Source: Monilinia fructicola (taxonomy: Eukaryota; Ascomycota; Leotiomycetes; Helotiales; Sclerotiniaceae). From it: a stretch of DNA of 64,000 bases. Below the pieces are notes generated by a model. It saw nothing but the letters and a program-made list of their open reading frames with translations, did not search any database and had not been told where the DNA came from. Of the stretch, positions 12,902-26,766 are shown one piece after another. Positions within the stretch are counted from its first letter, which is position 1. Every line of letters begins with the position of its first letter. The translations under genes and the position numbers were made by a program. The DNA lies in assembly GCA_008692225.1 (NCBI GenBank), contig VICG01000003.1:1977501-2041500 (forward strand), written 5' to 3'.

Positions 12902-13406
12902 AACGAATATGAATTTACGTTCCTCTTGTTCTTCTTCTCCTTCTTCTTTCCGTTGTTGAATCGATATTTCGTCCTCCCCCGTCTTCTCCTTCTTCTTGTT
13001 ATACTTCTTATTATACTTAATAAGAAATGTTTCGTCCCATGTGAAATCTTAGACCTCTACAGCTGGCACAGCCTTGTGAAGAGAGCTCCGTGACTCTTTT
13101 ATGTCCTTGCTATTTCAAACTTAGCCTTCTTGATACTAATTAAAGTATACCAAAACACTAAAACAATAAAATTTGATGATTGGTTAACGCGGATCTGAAG
13201 AAATTGGCGCGTATTATCGGTTCCGGAACCGATATTCTCTAATCCTAATAACTGATCGGCACCCCAACCCAACCCAACTCAAATCAATTCATCCTTTCAT
13301 TTATATTTCGTCGAAAATAACACCAATAATTTCAAAGTCGCAACTTACAGCGCCATAATCTTTTGGCATATATGAAGATTCTCAAATTATATTTGAAGGA
13401 TCGATC
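12902..13406. promoter_or_regulatory. Divergent promoter between the ZNG1-like and MOB3 genes
   Basis: A 505-bp intergenic stretch separates two start codons pointing away from each other. It contains a small palindromic GGTTCCGGAACC near 13220. Regulatory function is inferred from position only. Confidence 0.5.
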
Positions 13407-15211
13407 ATGATGTCTTCCACCTTACCACCAAGTTCTCCACGGCTTCCTAGCCCACCTCCACCCACAGAAATTCAGATTGGTCCTAAATCCCCTTCACTTG
13501 GAAGTGCTGACTCAAATCAAGAACAAATGATTGAGCAAAGTATTATAGAAACAAATGCGAGTCGAAGGATACGTCCTGGAACAAAAGCTGCCGATATGGC
13601 TGCTGGTCCACCTCTCATACCCTTGAGTGAAGTTTGTACCTCCTTAATTTTGAGCTCAAAGGCTACGTCGCATCTACATTATGATAAGAGGGCTGACATG
13701 TTTTTGATATCATACAGCTCGATTCAGCATTTCAATTACAAGAACATTTAAAAGCGCTTCATTACTATCACACTAAAACCCCCTCCAAAGACCATAGCAT
13801 ACCCATAACTCGCGAAACCGCTGTCGAGATAGCCACACCACCAAATGGATTGGATCAAGCTCTCTGGCTTTACGAGCTCTGCCGCTTCCTAATCAACAAA
13901 TGTAATGACCTAATAATTGGTTTCCTCTTTGACGATCCTCCTTGTTCCGCACATACATGTCCAGAAATGCGCGCTTCGGAATGGCAATTTCTTTGCGCAG
14001 TACATGAATCACCCAAGAGTTGTTGCGCTATCGATTATTGCTGTCATACATTAGACTGGGCCACCAATATCGTAACTAGTCAAAAGATATTTCCAAGTCG
14101 ATTAAGTATGGCCGCTGGTGATGCAATGGATGACAGAGGGGCTGGTGTTAAACATTTGATCAATATTTTCAGACGCTTACATAGGATATTTGCGCATGCA
14201 TGGTTTCAACACCGGGGAGTATTTTGGCAGGTTGAGGGTCAAACGGGGCTTTATGTTTTGTTCAAGACAGTTTGTGATATGCATGAGCTATTGCCGCCAG
14301 AGAATTATAAGTTACCGCCAGAAGCAGAAGGGCTGGAAAATATTGAGGATAAACCACCAGTCGTTACGTCGATTTTGAAGACACCGGTCGGAGTTGAGGA
14401 GGACTTCTTAGGATTGGGAAGACAAAACACGACCAGGAGACATGTTAGACAATCACCTTCAGTGGGATCCGCAATCACGACAGTCCAAGAGATTGATGAG
14501 GATGATGGAGATATTACTCAGAGATTGAGGATTGCACGCGATTTACGGATTGCAGAGGAAGAGGGGGAGGATGGAGAGGTGGAAAGTGATACTGGGACGG
14601 AAATACCCGTTATTGTGGAGACATTTGAGGAAGTGGATCCGGATCATGACATGGAGCCCGTGGAGTCAAATAATGGGGTAGTCGGGGAAGAAGAGCCAAG
14701 TTCAGAAACAATAGAAGAATTGGAGCCAGAGCAGGAAGATTCAGAGACGGTTATTCATGATGATGAACCAAAGGCCAATTCAACGGGCTCGTGGGATAGT
14801 ATGTCTGATGATTTAGTGGGGGACAAGATGAAAGCAGCAAAAGAAAATGGGGATGTTGAGGGAGAAAAGGCAGAGGCTGTGGTTGAAGGGCAAATCACAG
14901 CGCCATCAGTTTCGGAAAATGGTGAAGAAACAGAAGAAGACCAAAGAACACAAGAGCAAAAGGACAACTCAAGCGAAGATGAAAGCATAGCTCCTCCCAA
15001 AGAAGTCTCCCCTACAAAAGAATCTCCTACAAAAAAGTCCAAGAAATCCAAAAAGAAAGCGAAAAAGTCCGCAGCGGCAAAGGAAGCTTCAAAAATAACA
15101 TCAGCAACCAATCATATAAATGACGATACGAAAACCACGGAGAAGGAAACGGAAAAACCATCGGATCAAGATGAAGAGAAAGAGACAGATGCTGAAGATG
15201 AAAAGGCTTGA
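13407..15211 (+). CDS. mob3: MOB3/phocein (MOB4) family STRIPAK subunit
   Basis: Exons 13407-13631 and 13718-15211 (86-bp intron) give 572 residues. The Mob/phocein domain occupies about 90-270. It contains CPEMRASEWQFLCA and CAIDYCCHTLDW, which closely follow phocein, and a zinc-site pattern C151, C156, H235, H240 with the usual C-x4-C and H-x4-H spacing. In fungi this protein (MOB3) joins striatin, PP2A and other partners in the STRIPAK complex, which governs hyphal fusion, septation and sexual development. Unlike animal phocein (about 225 residues), the protein carries about 300 extra C-terminal residues: an acidic Glu/Asp-rich stretch, then a Lys-rich KKSKKSKKKAKKSAAAK segment (about 530-548). 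The first ATG is followed at once by another, so the start is certain only to one codon. Confidence 0.9.
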
Positions 15212-17457
15212 ATTGGTATAGCGCTGGTATGACGGACGGATTGGGATTCAATGAGCTTATGTCTACTTTTCATGTCCGAAAACTTATTTACTTCTCTCTT
15301 GTTGTTACTAATAATGTTGCACCCTTTGTTACTACACTTACTACGATTTCAAGCTCATGCTCGTTCTCGAGAGCGGCTTCATGCCTTAGTTTTACCTCAA
15401 CTCCTCTTTTTCTGGTGGTAGGAAGAATGGGAAACTTAATGCATGAAACTTGTACTTCTAAGATACCCGAATTATGAATAGATCATACTTAATGGATGGT
15501 TTGAGATGAGATGTTCTATCTTATTGTGATACGACTTACATGTAGTGTTGTTTGTATATATCATGCGTATATGATTTGGAGAGAAGGAATAGGGAATATA
15601 TCCCTCTCTTCATACCTACAAGGAGTATCATTGAGTATTTAGGATTGCTTTCTAGGATTGCCTTTTAGTAATGTATTTGAGTAATATGTCTGTACTATCC
15701 ATGGATGTGTCGATACTATCTCTCTACCGAAATTCTGGAAATCGGTGATTAATGTTGCTTGCTTCCTGCAAGGTAATCTTGTCCCCTCTCACTCAATCCT
15801 TTTCACCTGATCTCTTTCCCCTCTCTCTCTCATCTCATCTCATTCGTTCATGGTTCCATTCCATTCATTTTCCATATCTCACTCACTTCAATCAATTCTT
15901 CCATTCACACGTGTACTGCAAAAGCTAGATAACTAGCGCCATTTTTATAATTAGGCATAGGCACCCTTAAGCTAAGAGTTGTCATAAGTTCCAAAATCGT
16001 GGGATACCTCTCTACATCCAGAGCTATGGATTATCCCAAGACAAAACACCAATCCGGACCTTGCATTCCCAAACCCTTCACCTCCATACATCGTCCACAG
16101 CGGGTAATAATCCCGGGCGTCGGTATTGCAGAAACCGCCGTCCTCGATTAATCCCATTCATCAGGGAAACTGCAGGATCCGGCGGGGATAAACACCCATC
16201 GGACGCTATGAGACGATGCGCCGTAAGCTGTGCCAGCACGCTGCGACCCCCGGCCGTCTCCGCTGCCGTCTCCTGATTTCCGTCCTGTTGACATTCGGCT
16301 CCTCGTCTCTGCCAACAAGAAACGGACGTCTGACGTGCAGCCAAGACCACCAATACACAGCGAGCGCAATTCAAGACCAGCGCCCCCTCAGCGGCGCGAC
16401 GGCTTGTTCTGAAGCATGGCTCTGCGGCGTCTTGGTTCGTGCCTGCTCCTTGGAAGATCCCATAGCAGCCATTCAGTCCAAATCACAGTCCCAACCGACA
16501 CAGAGCGTCCATCGGCCGATACTCCAGCGTCGTGAGGTATAGAGCTGCACGCACGTTACCCAAAGATTCGACGTTGGCCGCTCCTTCGCTCGGGAGATCA
16601 CCGCATTCTATCCGCACCCAAAGCGAATACCGTGCACATCAAGCGACGTAATAACCCCCGAGTCCCACCCCCATCTCCATCCCCAGCATCCAGTTGCCTT
16701 CCTTCCTTCCTTCCTTTCTTTCTTTAAAACGCGCATGCTCCATCCTCTGCATATCCCTTTCCTCTCCTCTCCTCCCCTCCCCTTCATCACAAGATCCCCA
16801 CCTCCATACCTACTACCTCCCCCTACCTCCCCCTACCAACCCACCTACCTCCCCACCTTGACAAAAAGAAATCAAAAATCCCTTTCTCCATTCTCCATTC
16901 TCCATTCACGCTTCGCCCTTCGCCCTCCTTACAAAGACGAGACGAAGCGAACAAGCAAGCAAGCAAGCAAGCAAGCGAATAAGAACAAGAACAAGAATAA
17001 TATATAACATATAACATATAATACAAACAGGGGGAGGACCCCTTACCGAATATTCCATCTTGTTTAGCGAAGCAGGGGGGGGGGGTTATTTTGATATGAT
17101 ATGATATGATATGATGATGAGGATGAGGGTGTTTTTATGTACGGGTTTAGAGGTTAGAGGTTGGAGGTTGAGGAATGGCGAAGGGGTGGGGGTGGGGGTG
17201 GTTGATACATGTATTCTCATTCCCATCTCTGTCATCCCAATGGTCCTCTAATTCTTTCTCGGCTAATCCTGTGCTCTATTTTGATTTTTCGTGTCATCTC
17301 CCCCTGAAGTCCCAGCAGTCGCGTCATCATCACTCGCGCTCGTATGCCATTCCCAGTATCTCGATCCACCTCCGCCCCTCTCTCTCCCCGTCAATTCCCA
17401 TGACCAAAGCCACCCAATCCCGCCATCCCATCCCATCCCATCCCATCCCATCCCAAA
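15212..17457. other. Spacer between MOB3 and the L2HGDH gene, with a GC-rich island
   Basis: No supported gene. About 16040-16640 is visibly richer in G+C than its surroundings and has short open frames on both strands without recognisable domains. 16700-17030 is pyrimidine-rich with TTCC, CTACC and AAGC repeats. Confidence 0.6.
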
Positions 17458-18872
17458 TCAAAGACTCCCCTCCGCCCCCCGCCCCCCGTACAACAAGGCC
17501 TCCACCAACTCCGCAATCGCCAAGCTGCTCGTCAACCCCGGACTCTCAATCCCCAACAAGTTAACCCAGCCCCTCCACCCCTCGCCCGACATATCCCGAA
17601 TCACAAAATCCTGAAAGCCCCTCCCACTCCCCACGGCACTCATCCTCCCCAGCTTCGGCCGGATCCCCGCATAATCCGGCTGAATCCCCTCAACCCGAAC
17701 ATCCGGCAAAAACCTCTTGATCTGCTCGATGGCCTGCGGCAACCGCGAACTGTTAACCGCCAAATCAAGCGGATCATCCACCCACTCCACATCCGGCCCG
17801 AAGCGAATGCGCCCCGCAATATCCAGCGTGAGATGCGTGCCCAGTCCTCCGAGGCCCGGCTCGGGCGCCGGATATATCAGATGACGAGTCGTTGGCGTGC
17901 GAGGGGAGTAAGAAAAGTAATTCCCCTTCGCATAGTATTGTTTGCGATGCTGGTCCGGAGGTAGGATCATGTTGTTGATATCGCAAGCTCCCAAGCCCGC
18001 GGAGTTGATAATCGTCTCGGCTGTAAATGTATTTTCTTCACCACTCGCCTTGTCTCTTACCGAAATCTCCCATCCCGCGCTCCCTTTGTCACCCAATGGT
18101 GTGATGGCGATTACATTGCTATTCAACGCCGTATCACCCCCCTTCTCCGTAAAATCCCCATGCAGAAATTGCATGTACGAATGGGAATCTACGATTCCCG
18201 TCGTGGGACTTGCGAGAATCCCAGTTCGGGCAAGGACATATGGTTCTTCCTTCGCCGCTTGCTCAAGAGAGACAAAATGCGTAGGGGCATTCTCGAGAGT
18301 CTTGGTGAATTCGTGGACTTTGATGAGCTCTTCGTATTGTTGATCTGTCTGGGCTACTATCCATTTGCCCATGTTCCTATGCGGTATATCGTATTTGGCG
18401 CACAGAGCGTAGAGCATTTGGCGACCGCGGATGCAGAGTTTGGTTTTGAGGGAGTCGGCGCCATAGTAAAGACCAGCGTGGATGACCTGATTGGAAGATC
18501 GTCAGTTGCGTTGAAGTAATGGTGTGAGACCTCGGGAATGTATCCCTATGCAGTGACAGGATAATATCGAGAATAGGAATCACTGACTTCAGAGTTCCTC
18601 GAACTGGTTTCCATTCCAACGGCATTATTGCGCTCGAGTAATAATGTACTGGTTCCATCTCGACTGGCCAACCGTCGGGAAATTGCAAGGCCTACAGCAC
18701 CTCCACCAATAACCTTGGTATATTAGCATTCAATTGCAAGACCATATCATTGGCACCATGAAAGGGTATATACAGCATGTGTAAAATCAGCATGTCGTGA
18801 AATGGTCGTGGCGAAACATCGTCGCTGTATAGATTTTGTAGTTAATTGGTTCCGGATAGAGTTGCGAAACAT
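17458..18872 (-). CDS. L-2-hydroxyglutarate dehydrogenase (FAD-dependent, mitochondrial)
   Basis: Exons 18872-18774, 18713-18588 and 18486-17458 give 417 residues with consistent phases; the introns are 60 and 101 bp. The first 33 residues are Arg/Ser/Thr-rich with no acidic residue until Asp29, as expected for a mitochondrial presequence. The FAD-binding motif follows directly (VIGGGAVGLAISRRLA, from residue 34; GxGxxG-type glycines 36-41), then TSSRNSE and VIHAGLYY, which are typical of L2HGDH and related glycine-oxidase-fold (DAO family) enzymes, and a C-terminal LLGIESPGLTSSLAIA. The enzyme oxidises L-2-hydroxyglutarate to 2-oxoglutarate, a metabolite-repair reaction. Length fits the family (about 400-460). 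Confidence 0.9.
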
Positions 18873-19351
18873 GTTGCGAGATCTCTCTTGATTAAAAAGT
18901 ACCGGTTTGAGGGTATGGAATCATGTCCATTAGATTAGATTTAATAATTTGTTGTTTGGCGTATGATTGTGAATGATGCAATCGCACGAGTGCGGGGGGG
19001 AGGGGGGAACGTCCATATGAATGCAGGGGTTCACAAGGCTGAAATACAAGGCTGTATATCACTCACAAAGTAGCTATTTCATCCCTCTTCAAAATAAATT
19101 CAAATCTTCGAAAGAAGATTATTATTCAATGCGACTTGGATTATTGATGATTCTAGGAATAAGAAATATCCTCGCCATGCCCCTTTAACCCTACACGAAG
19201 CTTCCTTGCCGACCGACCATGAACCTACCAACGCCAACGTTTTATAGAGCTTACAATTTGGATACTCTTGATCCATGGAATCATTCGTTACGCCTCGAGC
19301 CCGCATTCTTTCCCAAACACAAAGAAAACTCCTGAAAGTGTTTACAACGCG

Positions 19352-20582
19352 TCAATCTTGTTTTGATTCGTCTGCTGATGCAACAAGTGGCGTCGATTCT
19401 TCAGAAACGGAGGTGGATGATATCAGATGGGACGCGGTGGCAGGCTCGTGTGTTATTGAGGAATTCGCATGAAGATCACTAACTTGTCGCTCTAAACATC
19501 ATCAGTCAGTATGAAAGAACCACCTGCAATCATAGGTTCCATAAAATTTGACGTACCTAATTCCCGGATTCTCTGACGCAACATCTGATTCTCTCGAATC
19601 ATGGTTTGAGTTTCTGCCTGATAGTATGCAGTTTCATCACGCCCACCCAAATTCCATACTTCTCCCCCTTCATTGCTTATAGATGTAGACCTTAATCTAG
19701 GCGATGCAGTTCGACTAGGTGTTCTTGATCGCCTATTTAAGCTTTCCCGTGCAACGTCAAAGGAAGTTCGAGCATGCATGGCCGTAGAGGGTGATCTAGG
19801 AACCGAGATTGCTGAAGTTACATTTGGAGGAATGTTTTGTGTCGAGAATGATAGAGATCGCTCAGATGTAGGAGTAGATTCGTCGATGGCTGGTGCAGAT
19901 CCTTGCGCTTGACCACTGGCAGCTTGTAACTGCTGAAGTTGTTGCTGCTGAGTTCGAATCATGTGCAAAAGGCGATTCTGTGTGAAGATTAATTAGTGAC
20001 ATGATTCTCTCAATCAGACCCCCCACATAAACGTGTAACTAACAACTTGAGCCTCCTGTTCCTGTTCCAATTCCTGATGTATTTCACCAAGACTAGGCGC
20101 GCGAAAATGATGAGGGTCGCCGCTTGCGATGATAGGTGAGCCGGTAAGTGACATGGGGCTTGTTGTACGATGTTGACTATCACTAACAATCTCCCCTTGA
20201 GGCGGTAGAGTTGGATCATTCATTTGTAAATTCATTAAAATTGTTGACCGTCTTCTGCCTGAATGTGATGCTGATGATGCTTGTCGATTTCGACTTGTGG
20301 ATGAACCTGCTTTGAAGGTGAGTAGATGTTCTGTGTTTTCATTGTTTGAGTCAGGGCATAAAGATGAAGCATACGTCTCGAGTTTTCCTCTTGTTGCAGA
20401 CCTGCATTAACAGCAGCAGCAGCTTGAAGTGAGGTGGATGCAGAACGTGGTGATGGTGAAGGACTTTGACCTCGTATACCTGAAGGTGCAGGGTGGTCAC
20501 CTGGATTTGAGATGGTGCGAGACATGGTGGGAGAGGTTGTGGATGAGCGTGAAGGAGGAAGTGAGTTCAAGTCTGGAGCCAT
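19352..20582 (-). CDS. Conserved low-complexity coiled-coil protein, function unknown
   Basis: Four exons: 20582-20375, 20306-20044, 19977-19557 and 19491-19352, in phase, giving 343 residues. The N-terminus is Ser/Pro-rich (SPSPSPRSAS). A short heptad-like segment follows (EIHQELEQEQEAQVNRLLHM) and runs into a Gln-rich stretch (RTQQQQLQQLQ). A Ser-rich linker with many SP and RxxS sites leads to a second predicted coiled coil (MIRENQMLRQRIRELERQV) near the C-terminus. I recognise no enzymatic domain. Consistent splice phases across three introns and joining of both coiled coils argue that it is real. It could be a scaffold or transcription-associated protein; I do not assign a function. Confidence 0.7.
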
Positions 20583-23500
20583 TGATGTTTCATTGCTTTT
20601 ATAGCCTAAGAGATAAAATAAATAGGTTGGTTGGTTGGTGGAGGGAAGGCAGGTAGGGGTGGGGGTGGGTGATGGATGGAATGTTGTGGGGTAGAGGATG
20701 GGTGTGGTATGCCCGGATGAAGCAGATATTAGGGAGTGTAGTCGGCACGAGGGGTCAGGTGGATCGAGAGGATACAGCAGAAGGTGTGTACTCGAGTAGA
20801 TGGATCTAATCCTAAGCCGGGCTGGGTTGTGGTATGGATTGGTATGGCACGGTATGGTATAATATGGTATGGCACAATATGGACTGGTATGGACTGGTAT
20901 GGACTGGATTATGGCAAGGTTATGGATGCAGGTGGGAAGAGAGTCGTATGATGAATGATCATGATGAAAGAATGATGATTGACAAAACGACTAGCAGTAA
21001 CGGTGCAAGCACTCAGGTAGTATTAACCGAGCCAACCTTATCTAGCTGACCCAGCTGAATATCATGATCTGATCTTTGAGAAGGTAAAGTAGATGGGTAG
21101 GTACAGTAGTTCTATCTCGGATATCCAAGGCCAGAGAGAGGATTGACAGGATTGTGGCAACGACCGATATTGTAGAACGCCTCGCTATGTATGTGTGTTT
21201 TTATCTTCCTAACATGAACATGAACATGAACATGAACATCATTGATAAATGATTACATAATACATATATACAAGTACTCTTGTTCTATTCTTCTCTCACA
21301 CCATTCCGAACACCAACCCCTCCCTCCCTACAAGTACCCAAATAATAAATAACCCCAGCATTCACTCATCCACCCATCCACCCATCCACCCATCCATCCA
21401 TTCATTCGTGCTTACAAAGCTTCATCAACCAAACCAAACTACAAGTGATTTTTACAAGCCCATTATTCCACCAAACAATCAATCATCAATGTCGACCTCA
21501 ACCTTAAGCCAAGAAAAACATAAACATAAACAAAACAAAACAAAACAAAAGAAAAGAGAAAAGACAAAAACAAAAGTCTCGATTCCGATTGGCTGATGGA
21601 CCATCATGCCATTTACAGCTCCTGTTTTGAAACATATAAATATCCACGAGATCATGGGGATTTGAGACCTTGGATCGGGACAGGTAGAGGTAGGTAGGCT
21701 GGGAGGTGGTCTTTTATTGATGCTTGATGGCCTCTCTGAAGGTAATGGGAAGTAGGCACCTGGTCGGTAGAGGTAGGTAGGGAGGTAGGTATTCGATGCG
21801 TGATTTAATGGAATAGATGGAATGATCAAACAGTGAAGTTATGAGTGCGTACTCGAGGACTGCAAGCAGGTAGACATTCTAACTCTTCACAGAGTTATGT
21901 TGATTCCATCATGGTGAAATAGATCTGCAAGTATTAGGGTATATTATCGTTCTTGATATTACACATTTATTACATCACAAGACAGTGACTCTGACTCTGA
22001 CAGTGACTCTGACTCTGACTCTGACTCTGGCTATAAAACAAATGACATCGTTGTTATCGAGTCATGGTGAATGATAGATGGTGGTTACCGACCGGTACGT
22101 ACCAGTGATAATAGCTTGGTAGAACGCCTAGCTGCGTCGATACCTATGCACATGTACATGATCCTGAACAAGATGGTTAAATGGGAACAAATCAGCCCCA
22201 GAACTTTCTACCAACCGGTCCTCAATTATCCGTGATGTGTAGGCAGGCAGGCATCAGCTCATCTTCCCAGGTCGTACGCCTCATGATTCGGAAAATGGCA
22301 TTGGTATGGTACCGAGACGTACCAACTGTATGGATGAGTTCTCCCATAGTCAATCATCACATTTCTCTTTTTCTAAATCTCGACATTTCACCATGTCCCG
22401 ATGAATTCCTAATGGACAGGAACAGAAAGATGCCTGCCAGGATCCTGCATAACAACACTGATTGACCCCCTGGCTCCTCAACGACATAACCCCTCGCCGA
22501 AAGGTATTGACACTTTGGTGTTCGCGACCATGTTTCTGAGATCCGTCACATGCGGTGTGGAACTTTTGCGTGACAATTGGCCGCATCAGATTTGATCGTA
22601 TCCGATTATCGCTGTGAATAGGAAGCGTGCGCTATCAGAAAACCATACGGAGCCTTCACGGAGGATTTCGTCTCTGCGTAAAAACCATTGTGGAATTGCG
22701 AATGACATACAAGCTTAATTATCGTACATCTGCAGGGTCGCATTGTCAAAACTCATAAGGCGCTTTCTGTATGGACCCTTGGTTCTACCACATCCACAAG
22801 CCGGATGCTACCTATCTGTGTGTCATGTAAAGAGATCTGCAGTGTAACTCATCATGAAGTTCTTGGATGAAGAATATTAGGTACTGATGGAGGAGAAAGC
22901 GCCCAACTTACAGTTCGTTGTGGGTGATTGGCACATTTCAATGTCCACATGATAAGTGCGGGGCACAATTGAAATTGACACTGTCAACATTTTAAGGATT
23001 CACGAGACGAGGTGCCTCACGCTGCATGGCGCTTCTTCAGAGATATAGTAGGCCAGTCGAGTAAAAGATCTTAGTTACTGCAAAAATTGTTGAGCTTTGA
23101 TATGCGTGTTGACTTGGTTGTTGGTGTGGTTGTACACACAACTTTCCATCAAGACGTCAAAGTCGGATGAGTTACATACCAAATTGGAACGTGGAGACGT
23201 CGTGATGCATATCGCTTTCGTCATGTGGTACCACAATTTGATATAGATCCTGCATATCATTCTTGATCACGCTCCTGCATGATAAGCTTGAAATTTTTTT
23301 ATCGGCGTCAGTAGTGTAATGTACGTATGCCGTTATATTACTGGATATGCTTCAATCGGTGTGACCGTTTACCCTTTGGCTGGGTTTTCTGCACCCCTTC
23401 GCCTGACATAAGACTACAAAATACTAGTGGTTGTATGAAGTCCAGATAGACAAACTGAATTTCCTATTCATCGTAGGTGAATGAAACTTCCCAAAATACA

Positions 23501-25083
23501 CTTCAAGAAATATCGTGCAGGCATAAAAGGCAAACATTTGAATGCATGCCAGCGCAAATCAACATCAAAACCACGTATGCTGCGCATGTTATGCACGCTC
23601 AAATTTGGAATCCTTCAGCGCCCTACGTGAATCGAAGAGCTGCAGAGCTGCCTGAGATAGTGATGCGAGGAGGCTGCAGCCATCCGTCGCCTGGAACTGC
23701 TCCTGCATTAGGAGATGAAAGTAATAAAGATTCCACACTCACTCAAGAAACTTCTCAAGTCTGATTTCTAAATGGCATGATATTCTTGGCTGTAGTTTGT
23801 TGATATTGCCCAACCCAACATTCGAGGGTCTGAGACAAAGAGATGGTTGGGTACGATTGGTGCAGCGCAGAAAAGATGGGTAGGGATGGTTCATGAAGCA
23901 TTATCGGAAGGCTTCGTTAGGATCCTAGGGGATAAGGGCATATGGATTTAAAGCCACACTCTTCTGAATCATCAAGCCTATCATCTATGAAGCTTGTAAG
24001 TGAACAAGGCTTCTAGAGACTTACAATCCTAGGAACTGAAGTTGCTCTAGGATGTAAATTGTTCCACTGGTTTTGTGACCCAGAGGTTGAGCCTGTCGGA
24101 TGCAGCAAGGCCTCATTAACCCAAAGGCAAACTGAAATTGGCCACTGATGGTGAAGAACAATGTGGTTGCTATCCAGTGATGGTACCGTGAGCGGCATAT
24201 ACTGCAATATTTTGAACACAGCATTTGTCTTGCAGATTCATACAGTCGAATCTGCATCAATAAAGAAATCATGTTGACTTCGAACCAATGGCGATGAAGC
24301 ATTCTCCCTCTCAAGTCGCGGACCAAATTCTCTTCTGCATAATATTTACGCCCCAAAACTATGTCATATCCTCGAGTCAATTCCAAGTCAACGACACCGG
24401 GGAATATCCTTCTTGGCAGGTTGAATGTATAACTTAAAGGTCGGTATTGTCTCACGCTGCATCAGCAGGTAACAACCACGGCGGAAGAGTCAACCATCAT
24501 CTCATCAAGAGCAGAAGACATGAAAAAGCCGTGAGTCTAAACATGCCAAAGGTCCACGGCTAGAATGCTCAAATACTGATTAACAAGTGATAGAAAGAAA
24601 GTTACTGTGCACCAAAGCGTTTCCATAACTGGAACCCACAACACAAACGCAATTTCAAGCTCGTTTGAAGAGTCCAATGGCGTTGACGGGGTGTCCGCTA
24701 AGAGTCATAATCAGACAAGCTCCTTGACCTCTCATGAGAAGACGCCCAACGTTGAATTTGCGAAACAATGCAATGTCTTGTCAGATGGGCATTCCAACAC
24801 TCGTTGGCAGACTCCAGGTTGCGATATATATACCAACAAATCGAGCACACGTGCACTCTACTCTGATGGGGGTCAAGATTACGACGCTTGGTCTGATAAT
24901 ACCGGTGGGCACGGGTTCACAACCGAAATGAACAAGCCTGGGGACAGAATACAGCTGCAGATCTGGTTGTATGAAACTTCTCATATAACCGTCGCTGAAA
25001 GACTAGAACAGAGAAAGTGGTGCGATCCAGGTCAGAAGCTCTGAAGTTTTGGAGATGGACGGCTTTGAAAAGCTTTATCTTGG

Positions 25084-25138
<55 letters not shown>
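25084..25138. repeat. Compound (GT)n(GA)n microsatellite
   Basis: About 11 GT units are followed by about 16 GA units without interruption. Confidence 0.9.
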
Positions 25139-25140
<2 letters not shown>

Positions 25141-26656
25141 TTCACAAATCCATTAGATGAAATCATAGATTGATGTAAGAGTCCCGAAAAAGGAGTGTAG
25201 AAGCATTAGACCCTTGATTGGAATATAAGAGCTGACATATTGCAGTTGCCTGGGGCATGCTGGTAGCAGAGAAGATATAAGAAGGACGAAGAAAAGTCAA
25301 GTTATGTTTCATTTAAAGGAAACTTTTAACAGTCTTGTGATTTTTAAGATTAACAAAAGCTTAAGGAAGAGGAAGAGGAGAATGGTCTCGGATGATCGGG
25401 TGGTGGTGATGATGGTGGAGGTGGTGGAGGCGGTGGTGGTGGTGGTTAGGTCCACGGGTATTACTTGTATTGAAAAGTTAAAGCCGATCTAGAGAAAAAA
25501 CGTTTGATTGCAACGGTATCAGATCCACGTATATTAATAAATGATACGGAGTACAGCATTAAACGATATTATAGTAGAACTCTACTCTGCGGTATGGTGC
25601 TGTCCCCTCCAGGACTCCCTAAACAAACGTTAAAGTACGGCCCCGGGAGTAGAGGTTGGCCCATATAAATCTACAGTACAGTATAGTTCTACTCCGTACA
25701 GCCCTGGAGTGCAGTAGTCGCGAGAAGAATATACCCGACTCTGTAACTTACATGTACTCTGTGCTACTCTGTACTGTATGTTGACACCATTCAAGGATTA
25801 AATCTGCTAAATGCCACCCTGGATTGGCTAAAAGATCAGGATCTGGCCTGTGCACAGAACGACGTCGACTATTCGGGTAAAGCCTACCAGGATCCATCAT
25901 CTATTAAGCTTTACTAATCACCTAGAGAGGGGATAGAGACCCTTATTGACTTTTTCTCATTATTACCTAGGTACATATTAATTTATTACGGCACAGCACT
26001 GGACGGAGTACAGAGTAAGTTTATAATATCCCGGCATTTGCATCCGTCCAATTAGATGATCAGTGTGGCACAAAATAGCTTAAATGGTTGGTTGCCTAGA
26101 ACCTTATCTGACGCTAGGGACGCTCTGTGGCTATGGCTGTGGCTGTGGCTGAGGATGTGGCTTGGGGTTGGGTGTTGAAGATTCTTTTTCCCTTTGGTTG
26201 ATTACCTACGCAGGGACAAGTAAGTATTTGCCATTGGTAGTATAACGAAAACCATTCCATTCCTTTACTCTCCCGTCAATGCCGTCAACATATATGAATG
26301 AACGAATGAACGAATGAACGAATGAATGTCCTGTACAGATGAGAATATACATATACGGAGTACAGTATCCTCAACGTCTATGAGCACTACGGTACTTCCT
26401 AGTTCTAACTATCTAGGTATACAGTATCCATGGATGCGAGGACTTCATTGGGGTCATGGCGCCCCTCTTGTTGTACTGTACGTGCCGACTGCATAACATA
26501 CCCGTGGACATGTACAGGACGGTATATACTCTGTACTCTGTCTTGCTTGCACTGACGATTGCATAATCTTCCTTGTCAACAGGTATCTAGTACCTAGTAC
26601 CTAGTACCTCGTACCTACGGAGTACAGTACTTGTACAATAAACACACTTTGATGCC

Positions 26657-26766
26657 TCACTCACTCACTCACTCACTCACTCACTCACTCACTCACTCAC
26701 TCACTCACTCACTCACTCACTGCTCACTCACCCACCCACTCACTCACTCACCCACTCACTCACTCA
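26657..26766. repeat. Tetranucleotide repeat (CTCA)n
   Basis: About 25 CTCA units with CCCA variants; open in one frame as a false Ser-Leu-Thr-His repeat. Confidence 0.9.

Noticed and set aside
24021..24455. 144-residue minus-strand frame as a gene
   Set aside because: No recognised motif, no convincing splice partners.
24607..25044. 145-residue plus-strand frame as a gene
   Set aside because: It starts at GTG, lacks a usable ATG and shows no family features.
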